Below are positions 1-6,093 of a stretch of 7,378 bases of DNA, in pieces. Both the position numbers and the translations under genes were made by a program. Under the pieces are notes generated by a model. That model made no database searches, was not told the origin of the DNA, and saw nothing but the letters and a program-made list of their open reading frames with translations. Every line of letters begins with the position of its first letter. The first letter of the stretch is position 1. The stretch is from JAMCXS01 sp964459065 (GTDB lineage Bacteria > Acidobacteriota > Terriglobia > UBA7540). The stretch is taken from NCBI GenBank assembly GCA_964459065.1, contig CAYWMN010000191.1:1-7378 (forward strand). Direction: 5' to 3'.

Positions 1-62
1 GGCCGCTGAGCGAAGAGGTTTACGGCAACCGCAATACGCCGCCTTCCGGCGACTCAAAGTAA
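1..62 (+). CDS. 3' end of an unidentified gene (partial)
   Basis: An open frame enters from the left edge (first full codon at base 3) and ends in TAA at 60-62. It gives 19 residues, PLSEEVYGNRNTPPSGDSK, a polar and probably disordered C-terminal tail. Only 15 bases separate its stop from the ATG of the next gene, and that gap holds the next gene's ribosome binding site. This spacing suggests one transcript with the membrane protein gene and is the main support for the frame being real. Too little is present to name a family. Confidence 0.5.
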   Translation, partial: PLSEEVYGNRNTPPSGDSK

Positions 63-77
63 GTTGGGAGGAACATC

Positions 78-617
78 ATGTCAGACACGCCTACGATTCT
101 GGGAATCTCGATGGCACCGCAGAAGAACCGTCGCCTGCTGGTGGTGGTCACCTACACAATCTTTGTGGCATTTGAGGGGATACTCCTGATGATGCCCCCG
201 TGGGTCCACGAATTAGGACCCTTTGGCCGCCAGTTCTTTGTCCTTGCCGGTGTAGGGCTCGTTCTCACTCCTCTGCACTGGTTGACGGTGTTGACAAAGG
301 TTACGCCGCTTGGAGGCCGCCCGACTTCGGTTGAGATCACTCGTCTTGGCTTAACGCCAGGGCCGCGCGATCCGTACGATCCCGATGAACGTGAAGTGGT
401 GATACGCAACGCCGCGTATTACCAGGCCTTCCGTGTTGTCATCATTTATTCTTTCCTCCTTTTTCTTGCTCCAGATTTTCTACGCCACCTGAGTGACTCC
501 ACTGCACAACACTGGATGAAGGCTCTTCTCCTGCTATTGCTTTTTATCGTTTGGTCACTCCCACAGGCCATTATTCTTTGGACGGAGCCTGACGTGCCCG
601 AAGAGGCGAGGCTCTAA
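78..617 (+). CDS. small four-helix integral membrane protein, function unknown
   Basis: This 179-residue protein has four hydrophobic stretches that look like membrane helices, at about residues 20-40, 52-72, 117-134 and 147-165. A polar loop between helices 2 and 3 (about residues 73-115) is rich in Pro, Asp, Glu and Arg, including a DPYDPDEREV segment. No cleavable signal peptide or catalytic motif is visible, and I do not recognise the family. The start is well supported: GGGAGGA lies five bases before the ATG. A later in-frame ATG (residue 12) lacks such a site. The gene follows the preceding frame by 15 bases, so the two are likely co-transcribed. It converges on the permease gene with only 32 bases between stops and no clear terminator there. 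A sensor, transporter-accessory or regulator-partner role is possible but cannot be chosen from sequence. Confidence 0.8.
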   Translation: MSDTPTILGISMAPQKNRRLLVVVTYTIFVAFEGILLMMPPWVHELGPFGRQFFVLAGVGLVLTPLHWLTVLTKVTPLGGRPTSVEITRLGLTPGPRDPYDPDEREVVIRNAAYYQAFRVVIIYSFLLFLAPDFLRHLSDSTAQHWMKALLLLLLFIVWSLPQAIILWTEPDVPEEARL

Positions 618-649
618 ACCGGTCTGCAGGGGCAATTCGTGAATTCCTT

Positions 650-2020
650 CTACTTAACTTCTGATTCTCGCGCTGCCAGAAATGGCCATTCGCCGCGCTT
701 GCGCGCCCGCGCCAGGTAAGCCGCTGTTCCCACCGCAAAGACCACCAGAGCAAAAACCAGCGCTCCGCGAGCCGAAGTCGCCAGGATGTAAATCCAGCCT
801 GCCAGTGAAATCAGTCCCGGAACGGGATAAAGCCACATCTTGAAGGGGCGCTCCATCTGAGGCTGTTTGAAGCGCAAAACAAAAAATCCCACCGCCTGCG
901 GCAGATATTGGAGCAGCACGCGCGTAGCCACCAGGCTGACGATCACCTGCGGCAGACGCAGCAGGCTGAATCCCGCGGCGATCACGCCCAGCGTGACCAG
1001 CGACACGTGAGGGATGTCGTGCTTGGGATGCAGCCGGGCAAACACCTTGAAAAAGTTCCCGTCCTTAGCCGCCGCGTAAGGAATGCGCGAGTAGCCGAGC
1101 AGCAGCGAAAAGGCGGAAGCAAGAGCGATCCAAAGCATCAGCAGAGTCATCAGGTCGCCGGCAAAGCGCCCCTGCAATTTCTGAATGTATTCGGAGGCAA
1201 TGAACTGGCTGTGCTGCGCCTCGCGCCACGGAATCACGCTGAGGATGGACGTGTTCATCAGGATGTAAATGACCGCGACGGCCCCGATGGAAAACAGAAT
1301 GGCCATCGGAATGGTGCGGCCGGGATCGCGAATCTCTTCCGCCAGGTAACAGACGTTGTAGTAGCCGAAATAGTCGTAGAGAGCGTAAAGCGTGGCGTGG
1401 CCGAGTCCCGCCCAGAACAGCACGTTCAGGTGGAAGGCATGGGGCGGAAAATCAAAAATGCGCGAGGCACTCAGGTGCGGCAACCCGGAAAGGATCACCC
1501 AGAAGCATCCCACCAGCACGCCGCCCATCATCACCACGGAAAGATTGCCCACCGCGCGCACGCGCCGGTAAAGCAGCACGATGAGAAACAGCGGAATGGT
1601 GGAGGCAAACAGGCGCACTTCCCACGGCGTCATCGTCGGGACAAGATAGTGGAAGTAGTTGGCAAATCCGATGCTGCCGCTGGCAACTGAAAGCGGCGCG
1701 GAAAACATGATTTGCCACACTAGAAGGAAGGAGAGCCAGCGGCCCGCTCCCGTGGGGCCAAAGGCTTCGCGCAGGTAGTAGTAACTTCCGCCCGCTTTGG
1801 GCATGGCCGCGCCAAGTTCCGCCCAGACGAGGCCGTCGCAAAAGGCCAGGCCCGCGCCGACTAACCATCCCAACATGGCCTGCGGCCCGCCCATGGTGGC
1901 CAGAAACAGCGGAATGGTGATGAACGGGCCAATGCCCACCATGTCCGTGATGGCGAGCGAGGTGGCCTGCAGAAATCCCAGGTCGCGCCGCAAGCCTGCC
2001 TTGTGAGTAACCTCGGCCAT
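650..2020 (-). CDS. APC-superfamily amino acid/polyamine-type permease
   Basis: This 456-residue inner-membrane transporter has about 12 predicted helices, the usual length and topology of the amino acid-polyamine-organocation (APC) superfamily. Helix 1 carries the unwound-helix GIG (residues 29-31, followed by PFITIP) that in this family contacts the substrate amino and carboxyl groups. The conserved helix 2-3 segment AELGAAMPKAGGSYYYLREAFGP is at 67-89. The helix 6-7 signature YNVCYLAEEIRDPGRTIP is at 221-238. The family moves amino acids or polyamines by proton symport or exchange, but the substrate here cannot be read. The start is ATG with a weak GGGAAA site just upstream. The gene lies 107 bases downstream of the anti-sigma gene on the same strand, so it could be in that transcript. 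The family is secure; the substrate is not. Confidence 0.93.
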   Translation of the reverse strand: MAEVTHKAGLRRDLGFLQATSLAITDMVGIGPFITIPLFLATMGGPQAMLGWLVGAGLAFCDGLVWAELGAAMPKAGGSYYYLREAFGPTGAGRWLSFLLVWQIMFSAPLSVASGSIGFANYFHYLVPTMTPWEVRLFASTIPLFLIVLLYRRVRAVGNLSVVMMGGVLVGCFWVILSGLPHLSASRIFDFPPHAFHLNVLFWAGLGHATLYALYDYFGYYNVCYLAEEIRDPGRTIPMAILFSIGAVAVIYILMNTSILSVIPWREAQHSQFIASEYIQKLQGRFAGDLMTLLMLWIALASAFSLLLGYSRIPYAAAKDGNFFKVFARLHPKHDIPHVSLVTLGVIAAGFSLLRLPQVIVSLVATRVLLQYLPQAVGFFVLRFKQPQMERPFKMWLYPVPGLISLAGWIYILATSARGALVFALVVFAVGTAAYLARARKRGEWPFLAARESEVK

Positions 2021-2127
2021 ATTTTCCCGTCAAAGCGCCCCAGGCACGGTTCCGCGCGCCGCAAGGTGCCGAACGCGCAACGGCATCCTGAGCAAACCGA
2101 AGCAACTCAGCACACCTTCAACATCCG

Positions 2128-2355
2128 TCATTTACGATGGAGACGCCTCAGAAGATCGGCTTTGCCCCGAGCGTCGGGCTTTCGAGGCTTTGAGCTCGAA
2201 AGCAGATAGAAAACCACCACCGAGGCCTCCCGAAGGTGGTCCAGGCAGTACGGGCAGCCGCGGTCAACATGCCCCTGGACTTCCTCGGCTTCCTTGGGTT
2301 TCAGCAAGCCCAGCAGGAAGAGTTCGTAAGTGTCGTCTAGATGCCGGCAGTCCAT
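2128..2355 (-). CDS. short soluble zinc-binding anti-sigma factor (ZAS-type)
   Basis: This 75-residue protein matches the N-terminal cytoplasmic domain of RskA/ZAS-type anti-sigma factors, which bind and hold an ECF sigma factor inactive. Residues 5-44 show the pattern HLDDTYELFLLGLLKPKEAEE followed by H29-x4-C34-x2-C37. C3 or H5 can supply a fourth zinc ligand. The tail, with LLSSSKPRKPDARGKADLLRRL, resembles the linker that normally precedes a single membrane helix, but the protein stops there. There is no membrane segment, and the 107 bases downstream encode none in any frame. Its start overlaps the end of the sigma gene by 19 bases, which suggests translational coupling. This fits its weak ribosome binding site. 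It is either a naturally soluble anti-sigma factor or a shortened RskA-like one. It is too short for automatic annotation to be reliable, but the motif and position are convincing. Confidence 0.85.
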   Translation of the reverse strand: MDCRHLDDTYELFLLGLLKPKEAEEVQGHVDRGCPYCLDHLREASVVVFYLLSSSKPRKPDARGKADLLRRLHRK

Positions 2356-2918
2356 GTTCCGAAAGCAGCTCGCAGGCGGTGCCGCAAAAAGCGCAGCCCT
2401 GCCCGCAGTTCACATTCCACACGGCTCAAGGGCTGATGCAGCTGCTTGGCCATATGAGCTTCAGTCTCGCCTTTGAAGACCGCAAGTTCCAACAAACGAT
2501 TTTGGGAGCTCGGCAGGCGGCCGGCGATTTTTTGGAGCAAGGCGCGCCGTTGCTCCACCCGGAAAATCTCTTTCGGGCGGGGCAGCCAGGAGCCCGCCCC
2601 CAGCACGTGCCTCAAGCCCGCATGCGCCGCCGGCCGGTGCCCCATCTCACGGCGCTGCCGGTCAATCGCTCGGGCCCGAGCGTCCAGCATCAGCCAGGCC
2701 AGCATGCCCGATCCCGGTTGATAGATTCGATGGCCGTCCTTCCAAACTCCGACGAAAACTTCCTGAAGCACTTCCATCGCCGCTTTGTGGTCAGGGACAA
2801 TCTCGGCGATGACGCCCAAAAGCGGGGCCGCGTAACGGTCGTAAAGCTCGCCCAGCATCCGCTCGTCGCGATCGGCCACGCCCGCCATCAATTGCTCGGT
2901 TGTCAATTCCTGAGTCAT
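2337..2918 (-). CDS. ECF-family RNA polymerase sigma factor
   Basis: This 193-residue protein has the two-domain layout of extracytoplasmic-function sigma-70 factors. Region 2 spans about residues 25-90: LYDRYAAPLLG, then EVLQEVFVGVW (49-59, core RNA polymerase binding) and AWLMLDARARAIDRQRR (74-90, -10 recognition). Region 4 spans about 135-182: LPSSQNRLLELAVFKGETEAHMAKQL, then PLSRVECELRAGLRFLRHRL, the helix-turn-helix for the -35 element. The linker (91-134) is of ordinary length. The usual EIA at the start of the helix-turn-helix is HMA (155-157), and the recognition helix has two Glu and a Cys, so the -35 specificity may be unusual. The start is ATG with no good ribosome binding site. 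The upstream oxidoreductase gene ends 50 bases before it on the same strand. The overlapping downstream anti-sigma gene is its likely inhibitor, giving a SigK/RskA-like arrangement. Confidence 0.92.
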   Translation of the reverse strand: MTQELTTEQLMAGVADRDERMLGELYDRYAAPLLGVIAEIVPDHKAAMEVLQEVFVGVWKDGHRIYQPGSGMLAWLMLDARARAIDRQRREMGHRPAAHAGLRHVLGAGSWLPRPKEIFRVEQRRALLQKIAGRLPSSQNRLLELAVFKGETEAHMAKQLHQPLSRVECELRAGLRFLRHRLRAAFGTWTAGI

Positions 2919-2968
2919 ATCGCTCGACGAGGCCCGGCCGTGCCCGGCGCGCCTTAAAACACCCGGCG

Positions 2969-4342
2969 CTAGCCTTTGATGGCTCTTGAACCTTCATCCC
3001 ACACGGCCATCGTCTTCTTGAAATAGGAATAATTGGCCATGTGGCACGCGATCGAAGCATTGTTGCCAAACGGCCCGTCTTCCACGGAGGGCTTGCGGGT
3101 GCGGACGGACTGGAAGTAGTTCCACAAGTGCTGCCTCCCTTCGTTGTACCCGTTGGGAGCTTGATAGATCGCCGCCTCAATGGGCCGGCCGGTTCCCGGA
3201 ACCTCCGGGTGCTTCGCCTCCCAGGCTTCGAGAAGTTCCTCGTGAATCTTCGCCGGGTAGCTTGAAGCGTAATAGCACAAAGCATGGTCCTTGCCATCCT
3301 GCGGCGTGAAGCTCACCTGATGGCCGCGGATTTCCACCGTGCCGCGCGTCCCCATAAATCGAATCACTTCACCCGAGTTGTTGTCGAGCGTCACGCGGAT
3401 CATCAGGCGGAAGTTCGGATACTCGTAAAGCGTCGACATCTGGTCCGGATACTCGCGGCCATCTTTCCACTGGAAAAGCCCTCCTGCCGAGTAGGCGCGC
3501 TCCGGAGGAGCGGTGACGCCCATGACGTAATGAACGCCCGTCAGCAGGTGGACGTAAAGGTCGCCCGGAATGCCTTCGCCGTAATCCAGATAACCGCGCC
3601 AGCTGACGTAGCGCCGCGGATCAAAAGGCCGTTTGGGCGCCGAACCGAGCCACGTCTCCCAATCCAGATTTTCAGGCGAAAGCGCCGGCGGAGGTGGATA
3701 AGGATAAACCCAGGCGCCGCAGGGATTATTCCGGCCCATGGTGTCTTCCACCAGCCGCACCTCGCCAGCCACGCCGGAGTCGATGATTTCCTTCGCCTTG
3801 GCAAAGATGATGGAACTGCGCCTCTGGCTGCCAATTTGCACAACGCGGTTGTTTTTCCGCTCCGCGTCGATGATCTCGAAGCCTTCGCTCACGCGGTGCG
3901 TCATGGGCTTTTCACAGTAAATATCTTTGCCGGCGTTGCAAGCGTCAACGATCATCCGCATGTGCCAGTGGTCGGGTACGGCGGCGACAATGCAGTCGAT
4001 ATCCTTGTTCTCCAGCAGTTCCTGGTAACGCCGCGTGGTGGGAACTGTTTGGCTGGTCGCGCTGCGAATAATTGAGTTAGCCAGCGCGCGCCGTTCGTCG
4101 TAAAGATCGCAAGCCGCCACGCAACGGACTCCCGGAAGCTGAATGGAAGTCCTCAGCAGGCTGGAACCGCGCATCCCGACGCCGATCATTCCAAAACGCA
4201 AGGCGTCGCTTGCGGGCACGGGACGGGGTGAAGCCGCAGCCGCTTCTGAATCGAGCAGGATACCCTTGCCGGCAGCCGCGGCTCCGGCTGCGGTGGACGT
4301 TGTGCGAATAAAGTCCCGGCGAGACATTTCAGTTTTTCCCAT
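2969..4342 (-). CDS. Tat-exported Gfo/Idh/MocA-family NAD(P)-dependent oxidoreductase
   Basis: From the chosen start this is a 457-residue protein. It begins with a twin-arginine signal, SRRDFIR (residues 7-13), an Ala-rich stretch and a possible AxA cleavage region near 34-37. The mature part opens with a Rossmann fold: GVGMRG within MIGVGMRGSS gives G54-x-G56-x-x-G59, followed by an acidic D79 at the end of strand 2. The family signature CEKP is at 143-146. The C-terminal half, with DLYVHLLTGVHYVMG and the later GTRGTVEIRG, fits the alpha/beta substrate domain. Members oxidise or reduce sugars, inositols or glycosides using tightly bound NAD(P). Tat export of the folded, cofactor-loaded enzyme is common in the signal-bearing subgroup. 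The substrate is unknown. The ATG at 4342 is preferred to a GTG at 4351, because that GTG forms part of the ribosome binding site GGGAGGTG. The gene sits 180 bases after the acetyltransferase and 50 bases before the sigma factor on one strand. Confidence 0.92.
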   Translation of the reverse strand: MGKTEMSRRDFIRTTSTAAGAAAAGKGILLDSEAAAASPRPVPASDALRFGMIGVGMRGSSLLRTSIQLPGVRCVAACDLYDERRALANSIIRSATSQTVPTTRRYQELLENKDIDCIVAAVPDHWHMRMIVDACNAGKDIYCEKPMTHRVSEGFEIIDAERKNNRVVQIGSQRRSSIIFAKAKEIIDSGVAGEVRLVEDTMGRNNPCGAWVYPYPPPPALSPENLDWETWLGSAPKRPFDPRRYVSWRGYLDYGEGIPGDLYVHLLTGVHYVMGVTAPPERAYSAGGLFQWKDGREYPDQMSTLYEYPNFRLMIRVTLDNNSGEVIRFMGTRGTVEIRGHQVSFTPQDGKDHALCYYASSYPAKIHEELLEAWEAKHPEVPGTGRPIEAAIYQAPNGYNEGRQHLWNYFQSVRTRKPSVEDGPFGNNASIACHMANYSYFKKTMAVWDEGSRAIKG

Positions 4343-4350
4343 CTCTTGCA

Positions 4351-4356
4351 CCTCCC
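4351..4356 (-). promoter_or_regulatory. ribosome binding site deciding the oxidoreductase start
   Basis: The minus strand reads GGGAGG, followed by an 8-base spacer and the ATG ending at 4342. A possible GTG start nine bases earlier overlaps this element and so cannot use it. A third in-frame ATG (4327) lies too far away at 23 bases. Confidence 0.8.
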
Positions 4357-4522
4357 GTCCCAGGATTGAGTTTCGCTTGATGAGCCCCGCGGGGTGCCGC
4401 GCGAATCCGCCTTCGGCTTAAGGCGCTTGGAGCAAGGGCCAAGTGTGACAGAAAGCCGCGGTGAGGAAAAGTGTTTTGTTCCGCGCGCAGCAGGCTGGCG
4501 CGGCCCGGCGTGAATCGCCCCC

Positions 4523-4999
4523 TCAGGCGCCGGCAAGCTTGGTGAGCGCCTCGCCCGAAAGCCGCATCGTTGACCACTCATCCAGAGTGCGGGCGCCGAG
4601 CGACTTGTAAAACTCAACGGCGGGAGTATTCCAATCAAGAACCTGCCACTCAAAACGCCCGCAGCCTTCTTCCACCGCGATCTGCGCCAGACGGACCAGC
4701 AGAGCTTTACCGATTCCCTTGCCGCGATGCTCCGGTTGAACAAAGAGATCTTCCAGGTAAAGCCCCGGACGCCCCAGCCACGTAGAATAGTTGTAAAAGA
4801 AGAGCGCAAAGCCCGCCGGCTGGCCCGCCCACTCGGCCATCAGCACGCGAAACTTGGGATTGCCGGAAAACCCGTCGCGGAGGAGGTCCTGAGCCGTGGC
4901 CACCGCCTGCTCGCGAGCTTTCTCGTATTCGGCAAGGCCCTGAATCAGCTGGAGGATGACCGGAACATCATCGGGCGTTGCCGGGCGAATGTGCAGCAT
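4523..4999 (-). CDS. GNAT N-acetyltransferase, spermidine/spermine (diamine) acetyltransferase-like
   Basis: This 158-residue cytoplasmic protein has a complete GNAT fold. It runs from the N-terminal IRPATPDDVPVILQLIQGLAEYEK (4-27), through LYLEDLFVQPEHRGKGIGKALL (80-101) with the acetyl-CoA pyrophosphate loop R92-G-K-G-I-G97, to EFYKSLGAR with Y131 as the likely general acid. The run from YNYSTW through LYLEDLFV resembles eukaryotic SSAT1 and bacterial diamine/thialysine acetyltransferases more than ribosomal-protein or aminoglycoside acetyltransferases. The expected reaction is acetyl-CoA-dependent N-acetylation of a polyamine or a lysine-like amine. The start is strong: AAGGAG lies seven bases before the ATG. 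A promoter-like element sits just upstream (5017-5041). The gene is divergent from the sugar isomerase gene and is followed on the same strand by the oxidoreductase. The fold is certain; the amine substrate is inferred. Confidence 0.93.
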   Translation of the reverse strand: MLHIRPATPDDVPVILQLIQGLAEYEKAREQAVATAQDLLRDGFSGNPKFRVLMAEWAGQPAGFALFFYNYSTWLGRPGLYLEDLFVQPEHRGKGIGKALLVRLAQIAVEEGCGRFEWQVLDWNTPAVEFYKSLGARTLDEWSTMRLSGEALTKLAGA

Positions 5000-5016
5000 C
5001 TTGGAACTCCTTTCTG

Positions 5017-5046
5017 AATATAACTGAACCCTCCGGCGCTTGGCGA
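5017..5046 (-). promoter_or_regulatory. putative promoter of the acetyltransferase gene
   Basis: On the minus strand a TATATT -10 box (5017-5022) follows TCGCCA (5041-5046, 4 of 6 matches to TTGACA) at an 18-base spacing, and ends 17 bases before the ATG. The sequence around the -10 box, GGTTCAGTTATATTCAGAAA, recurs with two mismatches before the dehydrogenase at the right edge. The -10 box is the stronger part; the -35 assignment is weak. Confidence 0.4.
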
Positions 5047-5078
5047 ACCGCCCCGGGAGCGCCGCGACCGTTTTCCGG

Positions 5079-5107
5079 TTGACGACCCGGGCCGCCGGGA
5101 GTTTAAA
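5079..5107 (+). promoter_or_regulatory. putative sigma-70-type promoter of the isomerase-like gene
   Basis: TTGACG (5079-5084, 5 of 6 matches to the -35 consensus) is followed after 17 bases by TTTAAA (5102-5107, 4 of 6). TTAAAT one base later gives an equal match with an 18-base spacer. Transcription would begin near 5114, leaving a leader of about 20 bases that holds the AGGAGG ribosome binding site (5121-5126). The AT-rich TTTAAA stands out in a very GC-rich stretch. Confidence 0.55.
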
Positions 5108-5133
5108 TGTCCGCTGACCCAGGAGGATGACTT

Positions 5134-6009
5134 ATGCTGACTCGCCGCGATTTTCTCGGCAAAGCGATTGCCGGTGTGGCCGCAACCGCCGCTGTGACCG
5201 AACGCCCGGTTTGGGCGGCTGGAAGGCTGGCCTGGCCCGGTCCCATCGGGCTTGAACTTTACACCGTTCGTGAGCTGTTTGCCAAAGACCCCGCTCGAAC
5301 CATGAAACAGGTGGCCGCCATTGGCTACAAAGAGGTGGAAGTCACGCCCGGTCTCAAGCCCGCGACGCTCCATGCGGACTTGCGCGCCGCCGGACTCACC
5401 GCGCCGAGCAGCTACGTTGTGTTGCCCAAAAATCTTGATGAATGGAAAAAGTCGGTCGATCTGGCCCATCGCTACGGCGTTCGTTACATGATCGTCGGAG
5501 ACAACCCGCGCTTGAGCGCCGAAGCCTGGAAACGCCGGGCGGACTTCTTCAACCAGTGCGGCCGGATTTCGCGACGCGCCGGAATCCAGTTCTGCTACCA
5601 CGCCCACTTCCATGAATTCGAGCGCGTCGACGGCACCACCGGCTATGACATCATGCTGACCCATTGCCGGCCTCAACTGCTCCAAATGGAAATGGATATT
5701 TTCTGGGTGACGTACGCCGGCGCCGACCCGCTCCATTACTGGCGCAAATACCCGGGCCGCTTTCCCCTGCTGCACATTAAAGACCTGCGCAAAGGCGTCC
5801 ACATCAACCCTCGCGTTGGGCCGCCCGCTAATGGGCCGAATCCTTTTGCGCCGGTCGGCCAGGGCAGAATTGACTGGCCGAAGATTTTTGCCCACGTCAA
5901 GGAGGCCGGAGTAAAGCACATCTATGTGGAGCAAGACCGCTGCACCTTGCCGCCGCTCAAAGCCGTCACCATCAGCTACAAGTATTTGCGAAACTTGCGC
6001 CTGGATTGA
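5134..6009 (+). CDS. Tat-exported sugar phosphate isomerase/epimerase-like TIM-barrel protein
   Basis: This 291-residue protein starts with a twin-arginine signal, TRRDFLG (residues 3-9), an Ala/Val-rich core and a likely cleavage site after VWAA (26-29). The mature part has the xylose isomerase-like (AP endonuclease 2 superfamily) barrel pattern: GLELYTVR at 39-46, HAHFHEFE, MEMDIFWVTYAG, LLHIKDLRKG and a final VEQD. The His, Asp, His and Glu in these motifs are the usual divalent-metal and substrate ligands at the C-terminal ends of the strands. Relatives isomerise or epimerise keto-sugars, or act in inositol and 3-keto-sugar breakdown. The exact reaction cannot be told. Export implies a substrate outside the cytoplasm. 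AGGAGG lies seven bases before the ATG, and a good promoter lies upstream. It is divergent from the acetyltransferase and oxidoreductase genes; the latter is also Tat-exported and may act on the same sugar pool. Confidence 0.9.
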   Translation: MLTRRDFLGKAIAGVAATAAVTERPVWAAGRLAWPGPIGLELYTVRELFAKDPARTMKQVAAIGYKEVEVTPGLKPATLHADLRAAGLTAPSSYVVLPKNLDEWKKSVDLAHRYGVRYMIVGDNPRLSAEAWKRRADFFNQCGRISRRAGIQFCYHAHFHEFERVDGTTGYDIMLTHCRPQLLQMEMDIFWVTYAGADPLHYWRKYPGRFPLLHIKDLRKGVHINPRVGPPANGPNPFAPVGQGRIDWPKIFAHVKEAGVKHIYVEQDRCTLPPLKAVTISYKYLRNLRLD

Positions 6010-6032
6010 GCGCCCGCAAGTCTTTCCTGCGC

Positions 6033-6067
6033 AAAAACCAAAAGGCCGGCCCCATTGACGGCCGGCC
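6033..6067 (-). terminator. intrinsic terminator of the secreted alanine/glycine-rich protein gene
   Basis: GGCCGGCC occurs at 6044-6051 and again at 6060-6067, giving a perfect 8-bp GC stem with an 8-base loop. On the minus strand the stem is followed at once by TTTTGGTTTTT. It starts 27 bases after the stop of the minus-strand gene. The plus-strand side has no T-run, so it probably acts mainly in the minus direction, between two convergent genes. Confidence 0.75.
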
Positions 6068-6093
6068 CTCTGGAACATGCTTTGTTGACGTTC

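Noticed and set aside
908..1690. 260-codon plus-strand frame opposite the permease
   Set aside because: The Gln/His/Arg-rich product is the typical complement of hydrophobic transmembrane codons.
2021..2127. Possible frameshifted membrane segment of the anti-sigma gene
   Set aside because: I read the downstream sequence in the forward frames. It gives early stops or Arg/Ala/Gly-rich peptides with no hydrophobic helix, so a simple frameshift does not explain the missing anchor.
2190..2957. 255-codon plus-strand frame opposite the sigma and anti-sigma genes
   Set aside because: It is antisense to two genes with clear motifs. The translation is Pro/Arg/Gln-rich low complexity with no recognisable fold.
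3284..4075. 263-codon plus-strand frame opposite the oxidoreductase
   Set aside because: It is the complement of a confidently identified Gfo/Idh/MocA gene. The His/Arg/Ala-rich translation shows no domain and there is no ribosome binding site of note.
4481..4503. CCGCGC/GCGCGG hairpin downstream of the acetyltransferase gene as a terminator
   Set aside because: The stem is only 6 bp with an 11-base loop, and no T-run follows directly on the minus strand (AACAAAACAC comes first). It is too weak to call.
4945..6078. 377-codon open frame on the minus strand, antisense to the isomerase-like gene
   Set aside because: It covers the whole plus-strand gene in the opposite direction. Its translation has no family motif and an unnatural Arg/Gly/Ala/Val-rich composition, as expected from the complement of a GC-rich gene. 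The plus-strand frame has a promoter, a ribosome binding site, a Tat signal and conserved motifs.
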